Positions 26,605 to 34,810 of a stretch of 64,000 bases of DNA are shown piece after piece; the first letter of the stretch is position 1; each line of letters begins with the position of its first letter. The notes under the pieces are model-generated. The model did no database searches. It worked only from the letters and a program-made list of their open reading frames with translations, and was not told the DNA's origin. A program made the translations under genes and the position numbers. Location: contig NZ_CP077970.1 in the NCBI RefSeq assembly GCF_024758505.1, forward strand, positions 7,006,001 to 7,070,000, in the 5' to 3' direction. Source of the DNA: Bradyrhizobium arachidis. GTDB taxonomy: Bacteria; Pseudomonadota; Alphaproteobacteria; Rhizobiales; Xanthobacteraceae.

Positions 26605-27704
26605 GCGATCTCGCTGATGAGTTGTGGCTGTTGCCGCGCGTCTAGAGCGCTTTTGAGTTGGACCAGGCTCGGCGTGATGATCGGAATGAAGGCGACTTCA
26701 CGCAGCCGTCGTTGAAAGCCCTCACCCGGCTGAGTGAGATACGCCCTGCCGCCGGTAGCCGAGAGTTCAATCTGCACAGCTTTCGCCGCCATCGCGGCGA
26801 AGCCAATGCGTAGCTCGAACAGCTTCTCCGGTGACCGTTCGAACGACTTGCTGCACAGCCCCTCTTGTAACTGAGTCTCGGCTTCCACGAGAGCATTCGT
26901 GAGCGCCTCAGACGGCTCGCGGAGAATATCGCGGCCTTTCTTCAGCCTGCTAGTGGTTTCGGCAATGGAGCGGTGCGCAAGGCCAATCGCCATCGCGCAT
27001 TGCAAGCCTAGAAAGGCCGGACGCACCTTCGGAAGCCATTCGCTGGCATTGTGGTGAAGGATGCGGTCAACGCCGATCCGCACGTTATTGATCTTGACCG
27101 CAGCAGTACTGGTCGCGCGCATGGCCATAAGGTCTAGATCGCCAGATCGCTCAAGACCGATGTCCTCCGATGACAGGCTGGCGACGAACGCGGGGTTGTT
27201 GCCGTCGGCCTGAATGGCTGCTGCCACATCGAATCCAGACGCACGAAGGTTAGTGACCCATGGAAGCTCGCCATCCACGCGCAGCGACCCGTCGGTCTTA
27301 GTCGACTTGATCTGAAGTCCCTCGATGCCTGCGAGAAACTTCATCGCGTTTGAAAGGCCGGTCGCGCCGGCGCGACGCCCTGCTAGAACATCGGGCAACA
27401 GTCTGTCACGCAGAGCCTCGTTGGGACTCTGCAACAGATATTCGATGAACGTGCGCTGGCCCCAAAATACGAAGCCCGCCGCAAGCGAGTGCTCAGAAAC
27501 GGCTGCGACCCCTGCAATAGCATCGTTCACATGACCGCCGTGACCGCCAAGCACAGCGGGCACGCCGAGCCGGAAAAGACCGGCTTCGGCGAGCTTCGGC
27601 AACAACGCCGCTGCGTTATCTGACGTCGTGTCGATGTTTTGTGCCGTAGCGTCGAGCCACGTCCTCAAGCTGGTCGGGAGTATTACCACTTTGAGTTTTC
27701 GCAT
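26601..27704 (-). CDS. Acyl-CoA dehydrogenase/DszC-SfnB-like flavoenzyme
   Basis: This 367-residue protein has the acyl-CoA dehydrogenase fold: an N-terminal helical part (LLPKLAEAGLFRLGVPAVLG), a middle beta domain with TGLSNAMKFLAG and DGELPWVTNLRA, and a C-terminal four-helix region. In sulfur-scavenging and xenobiotic operons such proteins act as FMNH2-dependent monooxygenases (DszC, SfnB, SfnC types) rather than dehydrogenases. The usual catalytic glutamate of fatty-acid enzymes is not evident. Tight coupling to a NitT/TauT transporter supports use of an imported sulfur or nitrogen compound. Confidence 0.8.
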   Translation of the reverse strand: MRKLKVVILPTSLRTWLDATAQNIDTTSDNAAALLPKLAEAGLFRLGVPAVLGGHGGHVNDAIAGVAAVSEHSLAAGFVFWGQRTFIEYLLQSPNEALRDRLLPDVLAGRRAGATGLSNAMKFLAGIEGLQIKSTKTDGSLRVDGELPWVTNLRASGFDVAAAIQADGNNPAFVASLSSEDIGLERSGDLDLMAMRATSTAAVKINNVRIGVDRILHHNASEWLPKVRPAFLGLQCAMAIGLAHRSIAETTSRLKKGRDILREPSEALTNALVEAETQLQEGLCSKSFERSPEKLFELRIGFAAMAAKAVQIELSATGGRAYLTQPGEGFQRRLREVAFIPIITPSLVQLKSALDARQQPQLISEIA

Positions 27705-27713
27705 TTGACCGGA

Positions 27714-28286
27714 TTACTCTGCTGCAGCCGCGGTCGGATTGGTCCAGGCATACGGCAGGTATTCCGGGTTTAATTCGGAGCGGCCGAGATTGTTGGCGAA
27801 ATTGCACAGCGTGGCGAGGCTGACACCAAGCACGACTTCCAGCGCGTTTGCATCGGTAAATCCGGCCTCCCGGAACGCTTTCAATTCGTTGTCGTTGACG
27901 TTGCCCCGGCCGCGAATCACAGCGCGCGTAAACTCCGCGATAGCGTTCAGCCGCTCGTTCGGAACGTGATCGTTGTTCCTCAGCGCATTGACCACGTCTT
28001 CAGACAGGCCAGCGCGCTCGTAAGCCACGATCGTGTGGCCCGCCACGCAGAATCCACAGCCATGCGTGGCGGCCGCCGTAATTTGAACGGCCTCGCGCTC
28101 GGCGAGCCTCAGTCCGCTGCGCGCATTGATTCCAGACAATGTCTGATAGGCTTCGAGAGCGATGGGAGCATTGGCAAGGAGCCGCACGAGGTTCGGCAGA
28201 AAGCCATTGGCCTTCTGCGAGAGTTCAAGACCATTCTTTGCGCCGTCAGGTGCGTCGTCTAGGGTGCGAAGGGGAAGTCGGGACAT
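27714..28286 (-). CDS. Carboxymuconolactone decarboxylase/AhpD-family protein
   Basis: The 190-residue protein starts at the ATG at 28286, with CCGGAG about seven bases upstream. The AhpD core motif is HGCGFCVAGHT, giving the redox C-x-x-C pair and histidine, and EFTRAVIRGRGNVNDNEL is also typical. AhpD-like proteins act as alkylhydroperoxidases with lipoyl partners. In such operons they often accompany monooxygenases and may remove peroxide by-products. It is the first gene of the five-gene operon, so the promoter lies upstream of 28286. Confidence 0.88.
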   Translation of the reverse strand: MSRLPLRTLDDAPDGAKNGLELSQKANGFLPNLVRLLANAPIALEAYQTLSGINARSGLRLAEREAVQITAAATHGCGFCVAGHTIVAYERAGLSEDVVNALRNNDHVPNERLNAIAEFTRAVIRGRGNVNDNELKAFREAGFTDANALEVVLGVSLATLCNFANNLGRSELNPEYLPYAWTNPTAAAAE

Positions 28287-28801
28287 GTTGTAGCTCCGGA
28301 AACCTGAGTGATCGGGGATACGCCAAGATGGCATCCGCATCATCGGTTGACGTCATTAAGTTAGTGCGAGTCTCGCGAACTTTCATCAGCGTTGGGCTGC
28401 CAACGGGGAAAAGAAGTGAATTCTTCGCTGGTGCGCGTAGCATTTGGGATAATGTTTTGTTGTAGCTCGCGCGTGAAGGTGATGATCGCTGCAATTGCAT
28501 GGAGGCTATCCCTACAATAGTGAAGGCGATCGCGCCGGCGCGCTCGGGGCTGCGTGCAACCGTGCCGCATTGGGCCGACCGCTGTATGTTGTTGCCGCAG
28601 TTAAGTCTCCCCGTTGTACCGCAATCCCTCCTCGTCGAACCAACGCGCATAGATGCGTTACGGCTCAGATCGTTTGGCATCTGTTTCAACCCGGCTAAGA
28701 ACCGCAGCGCTTTCTCGCGCTAAAACGAAGGAAACCGCCCGGGCCTCACGCCGTACGGTTTTCCTGCGGCTGCCGGTTCGACCTCCGGTTCCGCCGCATT
28801 C
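28287..28801. other. Upstream region of the ABC operon
   Basis: No gene is supported. The operon promoter should lie near the left end. A weak inverted repeat (GGAAACCG and CGGTTTTCC, 28730-28764) lies downstream of the short-ORF element on the minus strand and could be a second terminator. Confidence 0.35.
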
Positions 28802-28918
28802 TCAGGAAAAATGCCCGATAGCTTTTGAGCCATCGGGCAAGTCCAGGGAGGAAACGCCCATGGGAAGGGCCTCGGGACGGCGCGAGCGCCGAATTAGAAA
28901 CGTCACAATCTCTTTCAT
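28802..28918 (-). CDS. Short ORF of the duplicated leader-like element (copy 2, 38 aa)
   Basis: The same AAGGAGG ribosome site and MKE start as copy 1 (13180-13269) open a 38-residue ORF. It regains the GVSSLDLPDG stretch of copy 1 after compensating indels and then runs through the hairpin to a later stop, because the TGA of copy 1 is TCA here. The next gene on this strand is over 500 bases away. Function unknown. Confidence 0.35.
   Translation of the reverse strand: MKEIVTFLIRRSRRPEALPMGVSSLDLPDGSKAIGHFS
28813..28838 (-). terminator. Hairpin of the leader-like element (copy 2)
   Basis: GCCCGAT and ATCGGGC form a perfect outer stem with an inner AGCTTTTGAGCC part. On the minus strand it is followed by ATTTTTCC, a good rho-independent terminator tail. 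Compensating or neutral changes relative to copy 1 keep the stem. Confidence 0.65.
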
Positions 28919-29030
28919 CAGACACGCCTCCTTCTACCGGATCCAATCGATCGCGTATTTCGCAGGAGTCGCACAATTCTAAAAAAACACGATGCCGTAT
29001 GCGGTGACGAGTTGAAGGTGGCGGAAGAAT
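28813..29030 (-). repeat. Dispersed ~220-bp element, copy 2
   Basis: This block matches 13167-13380 in the same orientation, including about 110 bases upstream of the short ORF (AATTGTGCGA, GAAATACGCGA). It presumably contains the promoter of the short transcript. Confidence 0.7.
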
Positions 29031-29097
29031 AAAGTCGACGGCATCCTTAGCCGACGGCGGTCTACGGTGTACCTGCATGCGACCGTCGGACCTTCGA

Positions 29098-29859
29098 TCA
29101 AGCGACGAAATCAGAAACGAGGATATTGAATCCTGTGGGATCTTCCAGGTAGGGAAGATGGCCGCAGGCCGGCAGCCGCACTACTTGACTGTTCGTTAGA
29201 CCGTGATGAAGTTCTTCAATGCAATAGGACGGGACGAACCCGTCCTCTTCTCCACGGACCAGAAGCGCCGGACAGGAGACATCCTTTAGTTCGGGACGCT
29301 GGTCGTAGGTGATCAGCTCCCGAAAGATCGACTGTATATGCTCCGGATCGATTGCATCGAGGGACTTCAGGAATCCGCGGACGATCGCTGGCCGGTTGGC
29401 AACACCCATACTGTCGAGCAACTGGTTGGCCCACGACCTCGCGCCATCTTTCTGCGCCAGGATATCGTAGAGCGCTAACCGCTTCGCCTCGTCGTCAGGC
29501 GCCAGATGCATGAACGCACTGACGACAATGATGCGATCGACGCGCATCGGCCGCCTGGCGGCGAGCGCGAGGCCAGCGCGCGCACCTTTCGAAAGGCCAC
29601 AAATCACAGTAGAAGATAGGCCAACATGTTCGAGCAGCCCTTCGATGACGTGCCAGTAACTACGAAAGCCCACGTCGCGGCCTTCGGACTGACCGTGGCC
29701 GGGAAAATCGAGACTCAACACTCGACGCGTGCGCGCGAAAAAGCGACGTTGGTTCAGCCAGTTGTCGGCGTTGCCGCCGAGGCCATGAAGAAACACAAGT
29801 GCAGGGCCGGAGCCCTCGTCCACAAAATGGATTCGCCGGTCATTCCACACGAAGAACAT
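29098..29859 (-). CDS. Alpha/beta hydrolase
   Basis: The 253-residue enzyme has the usual order: oxyanion loop FLHGLGGNADNW (residues about 24-35), LDFPGHGQSEG, nucleophile elbow CGLSKGARAG with the serine near residue 90, an acidic residue in RGEEDGFVP, and the catalytic histidine in GHLPYLEDP. It is cytoplasmic by lack of a signal peptide. The nearest relatives are likely esterases or C-C hydrolases of aromatic degradation, but the substrate is unknown. The coding sequence overlaps the run-on tail of the broken thioesterase gene upstream, so the two probably formed an operon. Confidence 0.88.
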   Translation of the reverse strand: MFFVWNDRRIHFVDEGSGPALVFLHGLGGNADNWLNQRRFFARTRRVLSLDFPGHGQSEGRDVGFRSYWHVIEGLLEHVGLSSTVICGLSKGARAGLALAARRPMRVDRIIVVSAFMHLAPDDEAKRLALYDILAQKDGARSWANQLLDSMGVANRPAIVRGFLKSLDAIDPEHIQSIFRELITYDQRPELKDVSCPALLVRGEEDGFVPSYCIEELHHGLTNSQVVRLPACGHLPYLEDPTGFNILVSDFVA

Positions 29860-30319
29860 CTTCTTTGTACCGTCCGCGGCTGAGGCCCAGGGCAGGAAAT
29901 TATTGGGGCCCTCACACTGTCCAGGTCGCGCTGTTGACGCTTGCTTTTCCTAGCAAGGCGACCGTTGAACGAGTGAAGATTGATCACCGTTCTCTCATGT
30001 GTTCCGTTGCCGATCTCTTCCATCTCGTCGCTCGCCGACACCTTGAATTCAATTCGCGTTCCGTCGACCTTGATCACCTCGGCTTCGGCACGAGCATCAT
30101 AACCTACGGGCGTCGCGGCAAGATGCCGTGCATTTATCGCGGTACCGACAGCGCTCTCACCAATATCGAGGAAAGGCCTTATGGCGTTGAGGGCGGCATT
30201 CTCCATGATCAGGATCATCACTGGGGTGGCCAACACCTGCGACAACACCGATTGGCGAGATGCTCCGGCAGTACGCGCAGCGTGAACGTTCCTTTTGTTC
30301 CCAGTGGTATCTGGCGCAT
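29754..30319 (-). pseudogene. Hot-dog thioesterase (FlK-like), frameshifted
   Basis: An ATG at 30319 starts MRQIPLGTKGTFTLRVLPEH, the usual N-terminus of fluoroacetyl-CoA-thioesterase-like hot-dog proteins. After LANR the frame is lost. The rest (VLATPVMILIMENAALNAIR, ESAVGT, RHLAATPVG, HERTVINLHSFNGRL) continues one base out of phase from about 30245. Homology ends near 29940, after which the second frame runs on into the hydrolase gene. One indel near 30245 thus breaks a gene of about 135 codons. The family removes toxic acyl-CoA esters. Confidence 0.8.
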
Positions 30320-30388
30320 TTAGTCATCCTCCATGTCTGGCGTCCCGCGTGCGCGCAAGGAAAACCGTGGAGTGGCAACATCGTGCAG

Positions 30389-30535
30389 TCAGACAGTCAT
30401 ACCTGCGACCGACATGATCGCACGCAAAACCAACGCAAATGCTCCGAGAGCGGCGACGCTTGCCGCCCAGATCAATATTAACCAGCCAACGCGGCTCAGC
30501 CATTTCCGGCTATCGGAAAGAGACCGGCCTGTCAT
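30389..30535 (-). CDS. DUF2474 small membrane subunit of the bd-type oxidase
   Basis: This 48-residue ORF begins with a TGATG overlap to the stop of cydB. It has a basic N-terminus (RKWLSRVGW) and one transmembrane helix (about residues 16-40: WLILIWAASVAALGAFALVL) ending in AGMTV. This matches the DUF2474 family, the CydX-like single-helix subunit that follows cyanide-insensitive bd oxidases. The overlap, position and pattern together make it convincing. Confidence 0.85.
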   Translation of the reverse strand: MTGRSLSDSRKWLSRVGWLILIWAASVAALGAFALVLRAIMSVAGMTV

Positions 30536-31551
30536 CAATGATAACCCTCACCCGTCCTCACCTTGCCGCGAAAGACATAATAGGACCAAGCGGTGTAGCC
30601 GAGAATGAATGGGATAATGAAGAGTGCACCCACCAAGGTGAAGCCCATACTTTGAGGAGGCGCGGCCGCGTCCCAGATGGAAATCGACGGCGGGATGATA
30701 TTCGGCCACAGACTGATGGCGAGACCGCTATAGCCCAGGAATAAGAGGAACAGCGCGAACAGGAACGGCGCTGAATGGCTGTCCCGCCGAAGCGTGCGCA
30801 GGATCGCCCACGTGGACAACAGCACGAGTATAGGAACGGGTGCGAAGAAGACAATGTTCGGCAGGGAGAACCAGCGCGCGGCTACGGCTGGATGTGCCAA
30901 CGGTGTCCAAAGGCTGACGATCGCGATCATCGCCAGCATGGCCATTGTCACTGGCTGCGCGAGTAATCTCATGCGGTGCTGCAGCGCGCCTTCGGTTTTC
31001 ATAACCAGCCACGTCGAGCCGAGCAGCGCATAGGCCACAACAAGCCCGAGACCCGTGAAAAGACTAAACGGAGTCAACCAGTCAAGACCACCGCCTGAGT
31101 AAGCGCCGTCGGCCACCTTGAAGCCGTTGATGAAAGCACCGATCGCGAAACCCTGCGATAGGGTCGCGACATATGAACCCAAGGCAAAGGCCTTGTCCCA
31201 GAACGGCTTGTGCGCCTCGTCCGCCTTAAACCGGAATTCGAACGCAACGCCGCGCCAGATCAACCCGCCGAGCATCAGGACGATCGGCAGATAGAGCGCG
31301 CTCAAGATCACGGAATAAGCGAGTGGGAACACAGCCAACAACGCCGCGCCGCCCAAGACCAACCAGGTCTCGTTGCCGTCCCATACTGGGGCGACGCTAT
31401 TGACCATCGTATCGCGGTCATGGCGGTCGTGAACGAACGGGAATAAAATGCCGATCCCGAGATCAAAGCCATCCATGATCACGTACATCATCAGTCCAAA
31501 GCCGATGATGATGGCCCAGATCAAAGGAAGATCGATGCCCATACTGCTCAC
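30535..31551 (-). CDS. cydB: Cytochrome bd-type quinol oxidase subunit II (CioB/CydB)
   Basis: The 338-residue membrane protein has about eight to nine helices and the family start with LPLIWAIIIGFGLMMYVIMDGFDLGIG, including the conserved DGFDLG motif, and later VAPVWDGNETWLVLGG with the WDGNETWL signature. It pairs with subunit I to form the quinol oxidase. Its start overlaps the stop of cydA by four bases and its stop overlaps the DUF2474 gene, so the three are translated together. Confidence 0.95.
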   Translation of the reverse strand: MSSMGIDLPLIWAIIIGFGLMMYVIMDGFDLGIGILFPFVHDRHDRDTMVNSVAPVWDGNETWLVLGGAALLAVFPLAYSVILSALYLPIVLMLGGLIWRGVAFEFRFKADEAHKPFWDKAFALGSYVATLSQGFAIGAFINGFKVADGAYSGGGLDWLTPFSLFTGLGLVVAYALLGSTWLVMKTEGALQHRMRLLAQPVTMAMLAMIAIVSLWTPLAHPAVAARWFSLPNIVFFAPVPILVLLSTWAILRTLRRDSHSAPFLFALFLLFLGYSGLAISLWPNIIPPSISIWDAAAPPQSMGFTLVGALFIIPFILGYTAWSYYVFRGKVRTGEGYH

Positions 31552-32987
31552 TCCTTCCCAGTCGGGGTTTCTCCAACGCCCGGATCGAACAAGTCCGGCA
31601 CTGCTGAAAGCGGTCGCGCCGGCCGCCTGTTCTGCGCATCGCTTTCATCGCGCGCATCCTTGGAGCCAGGTTCTTCCGGACCTTTGGCAACCAGCTTCAG
31701 CATATAGCTGACGCCGGTCCCGAACACAGCAAAGTACATAACGAGGATCACGATCAGGGTTGTGGAGAGCGCAAGCGCGGAATGATTCGAGACAGCATCC
31801 TTCGTTCGCATGACGCCGTACACCACCCACGGCTGCCGACCGATCTCGGTCGTGTACCAACCTGTGAGAATGGCGATCAAGCCTGAAGGTCCCATCATGA
31901 CGGCGAAACGCAGGAACAGTTTTGAGCGAAACAAGCGCTGGTGCCAGCGCAGCCACAAGCTCCACATGCCCAACAATAGCATGAGCGCTCCCAAGCCGAC
32001 CATGACGCGGAAGCTCCAGAAAACAATGGTAGAGTCCGGCCGATCCTCTGGGGCAAATTCCTTCAGGCCGGGGATCCGCCCATTCCAATCATGGGTCAGG
32101 ATCAGACTCCCGAGATAGGGGATCTCGACGCCGTAGCGGGTCGTTTCAGATGCCATGTCCGGCCAGCCGAAGAGGATGAGTGGAACGGTCGCACCCGGCT
32201 TGTTTTCCCAGTGTCCTTCGACCGCAGCGATCTTCGCGGGCTGATGCTTGAGTGTATTGAGACCAAGCGCATCGCCAATGGCGATCTGCAGCGGAGCAAC
32301 GACGAGCACCATCCACATCGCCATCGAAAGCATGGTCCGAGCCGTCCGCGTATGGCGCCGTTTCAATAGATGCCAGGCTCCCGACGCCCCTACAAACAGC
32401 GCAGTCGCGAGGTACGCCGCCACGACCATATGTGAAAGCCTGTAAGGATAGGATGGATTGAAGATCACCTTCAACCAATCCACCGGCACAACTCGACCGT
32501 TGATGATCTCGAATCCGTCGGGTGTATGCATCCAGCTATTTGAAGCTACAATCCAACTCGCCGAAATCAGCGTGCCGGTCGCCACCATGACGGTTGCGAA
32601 GAAGTGCAGTCCCGGTCCGACCTTATTCCATCCGAACAGAGCAACACCGAGAAAACCGGCCTCGAGGAAGAAGGCGGTGAGTACTTCGTAGGTGAGTAGC
32701 GGACCAGTAATGCTGCCCGCGAAAGCCGAAAAATAGCTCCAATTCGTACCGAATTGATAAGCCATGACGAGGCCGGAGACGACGCCCATGGCAAAATTCA
32801 CCGCGAATATCTTCGACCAGAAATGATAGAGGTCGCGGTAGACGGTATCGTTCGACCAGAGCCAGAGGCCCTCGAGAACGGCGAGATAGCTCGCCAGCCC
32901 GATCGTGATCGCTGGAAAGACAATATGAAACGAGACCGTGAAGCCGAACTGGATGCGTGCCAATTCGAGCGCCGTTAATCCTAACAT
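31548..32987 (-). CDS. cydA: Cytochrome bd-type quinol oxidase subunit I, cyanide-insensitive class (CioA/CydA)
   Basis: The 479-residue subunit starts at the ATG at 32987 (MLGLTALELARIQFG), although the frame is open further upstream. Haem ligands are visible: the histidine in FTVSFHIVFPA, the histidine in YRLSHMVVAAYLA, and the methionine in WSFRVMVGLGAL. The quinol-binding Q-loop region ends in GWYTTEIGRQPW. The segment between is compact, as in the CIO class. The enzyme reduces oxygen to water with quinol and resists cyanide. A long C-terminal tail (about 35 hydrophilic residues after the last helix) is unusual but harmless. Confidence 0.93.
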   Translation of the reverse strand: MLGLTALELARIQFGFTVSFHIVFPAITIGLASYLAVLEGLWLWSNDTVYRDLYHFWSKIFAVNFAMGVVSGLVMAYQFGTNWSYFSAFAGSITGPLLTYEVLTAFFLEAGFLGVALFGWNKVGPGLHFFATVMVATGTLISASWIVASNSWMHTPDGFEIINGRVVPVDWLKVIFNPSYPYRLSHMVVAAYLATALFVGASGAWHLLKRRHTRTARTMLSMAMWMVLVVAPLQIAIGDALGLNTLKHQPAKIAAVEGHWENKPGATVPLILFGWPDMASETTRYGVEIPYLGSLILTHDWNGRIPGLKEFAPEDRPDSTIVFWSFRVMVGLGALMLLLGMWSLWLRWHQRLFRSKLFLRFAVMMGPSGLIAILTGWYTTEIGRQPWVVYGVMRTKDAVSNHSALALSTTLIVILVMYFAVFGTGVSYMLKLVAKGPEEPGSKDARDESDAQNRRPARPLSAVPDLFDPGVGETPTGKE

Positions 32988-33578
32988 CTTGCTCTCTTTC
33001 AGGCGCCTTATCTCGGCGCTTCGGGCTTTGTCTATTTGCCCCGGGCGATGATGCAGGGCGTTCATGTGAGCCGCCGATGGCTCTATTTCCTTTGAGATTT
33101 CGTCACCCAGGCCACTCGAGGAGGCGGCGCTGCGGCACCGGAAATATGCGCAATCTCTCCGCTTCTGTCTTTCGAGAGACACGACGAATTGAGAAAAAGA
33201 ACGATCCACCTCTCGCAGTGTGTTGCGGAACAGCGGTCCGAAGAGAACTACGACGCCTCAGGGTCATTTCGATCAATTCTACGTTCGATTTCGTAATCGG
33301 GTTCACATTCGAAAGATGGATGCCGAAAAATATTCCATGTTCCAGCGACGCCAAGTGAACCAAAGGTTCTGGTCGCGTGGTTTCATACTCTAAATGCACA
33401 GGAGATTGTCTTGAGAGCGATTACATCGTCTGGGCATTCAATCGCAAAAGAGCGATTGCTGTTGCGAGAAATCACATACAGCATCAACAACAAGTGTGCG
33501 TCCGTTACACAAGCAGACAAGTCTTACGGCGAGGCCAGTGTTTTCCCCTTACCGCCAAATCGGCGGTCGTACGAGAGG
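32988..33578. promoter_or_regulatory. Intergenic region upstream of cydA and the exported hypothetical gene
   Basis: The divergent arrangement means promoters for both directions should be here. No Fnr/FixK-type box is clear. Frames within it lack motifs. Confidence 0.35.
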
Positions 33579-33962
33579 ATGGGTTCCTACGTTTTCGGAA
33601 CCTTTGCTTCATTTGTGGCGCGAGGACGCGTGCTCCGAACTCTATTTGCGACTGCGCTACTCGGCACCAGCTTGGCTCCCACCTTGGGAGCGGAGCTGAT
33701 CTCCCCACTCGATGGCTTTCAGACCGCGCTGGAGCGAGTGGCGGTTAGCATTTATTACGAGCCGACTCATGCTGAACACCGAGTCGTAATAACGGCCGGA
33801 ACGGAAGAGCCGGGCAGCGTTATTCGGTTTGTATCTAATCTGGCTCCGGGCCAAGGTGTTGTCGTATCCGTGCCGCGCGGGGCGGGCCAGCCAGCGCGAG
33901 AGCTTTACCTGCACCGGGTTGGTAATCAGCTTGAGCTGGAGCGCTCGTCCAACAATGATTGA
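33579..33962 (+). CDS. Small exported protein of unknown function
   Basis: This 127-residue protein carries a signal peptide-like segment (about residues 17-34, RTLFATALLGTSLAPTLGA). The mature part is predicted mostly beta (AVSIYYEPTHAEHRVVITAG, SVIRFVSNLAPGQGVVVSV, LYLHRVGNQLELER). I do not know the family. The ATG at 33579 is chosen because it leads directly into the signal sequence; the frame is open upstream to 33411 and no strong ribosome site marks a start. It is divergent from cydA. Confidence 0.5.
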   Translation: MGSYVFGTFASFVARGRVLRTLFATALLGTSLAPTLGAELISPLDGFQTALERVAVSIYYEPTHAEHRVVITAGTEEPGSVIRFVSNLAPGQGVVVSVPRGAGQPARELYLHRVGNQLELERSSNND

Positions 33963-34188
33963 CCAGTGATCTGTCTCGAGCCCGGCACTGCGAGGCCCAT
34001 GACCTTGAGAGCGCGATCGAAGCCTCTGCCCCGGCCGTCGGTAATGAGACGCTGATTTTACCATTGTTGAACGGAATCCGACACCTTGAGTGTTGGACAG
34101 ACGAGCCAGGGCCCCCACTCAATCACGACGTAACCTGTCTCAAATTGTCTGACGATCAACGATCCAATCAAACCTTGAGGAATCTCGA

Positions 34189-34644
34189 ATGGCCCTACGC
34201 TTGGACTACACAACCATCGCAGCGGCCGGCGCAAAGGCGCTCGGTGGCGTCTACGGCTACATCGTACAGTCGGGCCTGCCCGGACCGCTGGTGAACCTGG
34301 TTTATCTGCGCGTTTCGCAGATCAATGGCTGTGCCTATTGCATCGACATGCACTCGCGTGACCTGATCAAAGAAGGCCTTGCCATCGAAAAACTGGTGCT
34401 GGTCCAGGCCTGGCGCGATGCCGGTGGCCTATTTGACACACGCGAACGCGCTGCGCTCGCCTGGACCGAAACCGTCACCCGCGTTGCTGACACCACCGTG
34501 CCGGAGGCCGAGTTCCAGGCCGCCTCAGCTGTGTTCTCCGAGAAGGAGCTGGCCGATCTGACAATCGCGATCGGCCTGATGAACACCTACAATCGGTTGG
34601 CCACCGGATTTCGGATTCCGCCGGCGGCGGCAAAGGACGCCTGA
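34189..34644 (+). CDS. AhpD-like carboxymuconolactone decarboxylase-family protein
   Basis: The 151-residue protein has the AhpD-type active-site stretch NGCAYCIDMHSRDL, with the C-x-x-C pair and nearby histidine, and the typical later WTETVTRVADTTVPE. TTGAGGA lies about seven bases before the start. It resembles the cytoplasmic alkylhydroperoxidase-like proteins that protect against organic peroxides. The distance to serC is about 170 bases. Confidence 0.9.
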   Translation: MALRLDYTTIAAAGAKALGGVYGYIVQSGLPGPLVNLVYLRVSQINGCAYCIDMHSRDLIKEGLAIEKLVLVQAWRDAGGLFDTRERAALAWTETVTRVADTTVPEAEFQAASAVFSEKELADLTIAIGLMNTYNRLATGFRIPPAAAKDA

Positions 34645-34810
34645 GGAAGCAATTTGGGCCAACTGTCATGTGCAAGTTTGCCAGCGTTCAGGATTTCGAA
34701 AAAAGGAGGCTGCGCATTAAACTTTCTACGCAAACTCCTGTTCCGGAAGATCTTTCTCCGGCGACTATTCAGGGTCTACATCCTGTCAAGATTCAAGGCG
34801 GACAACGTCC

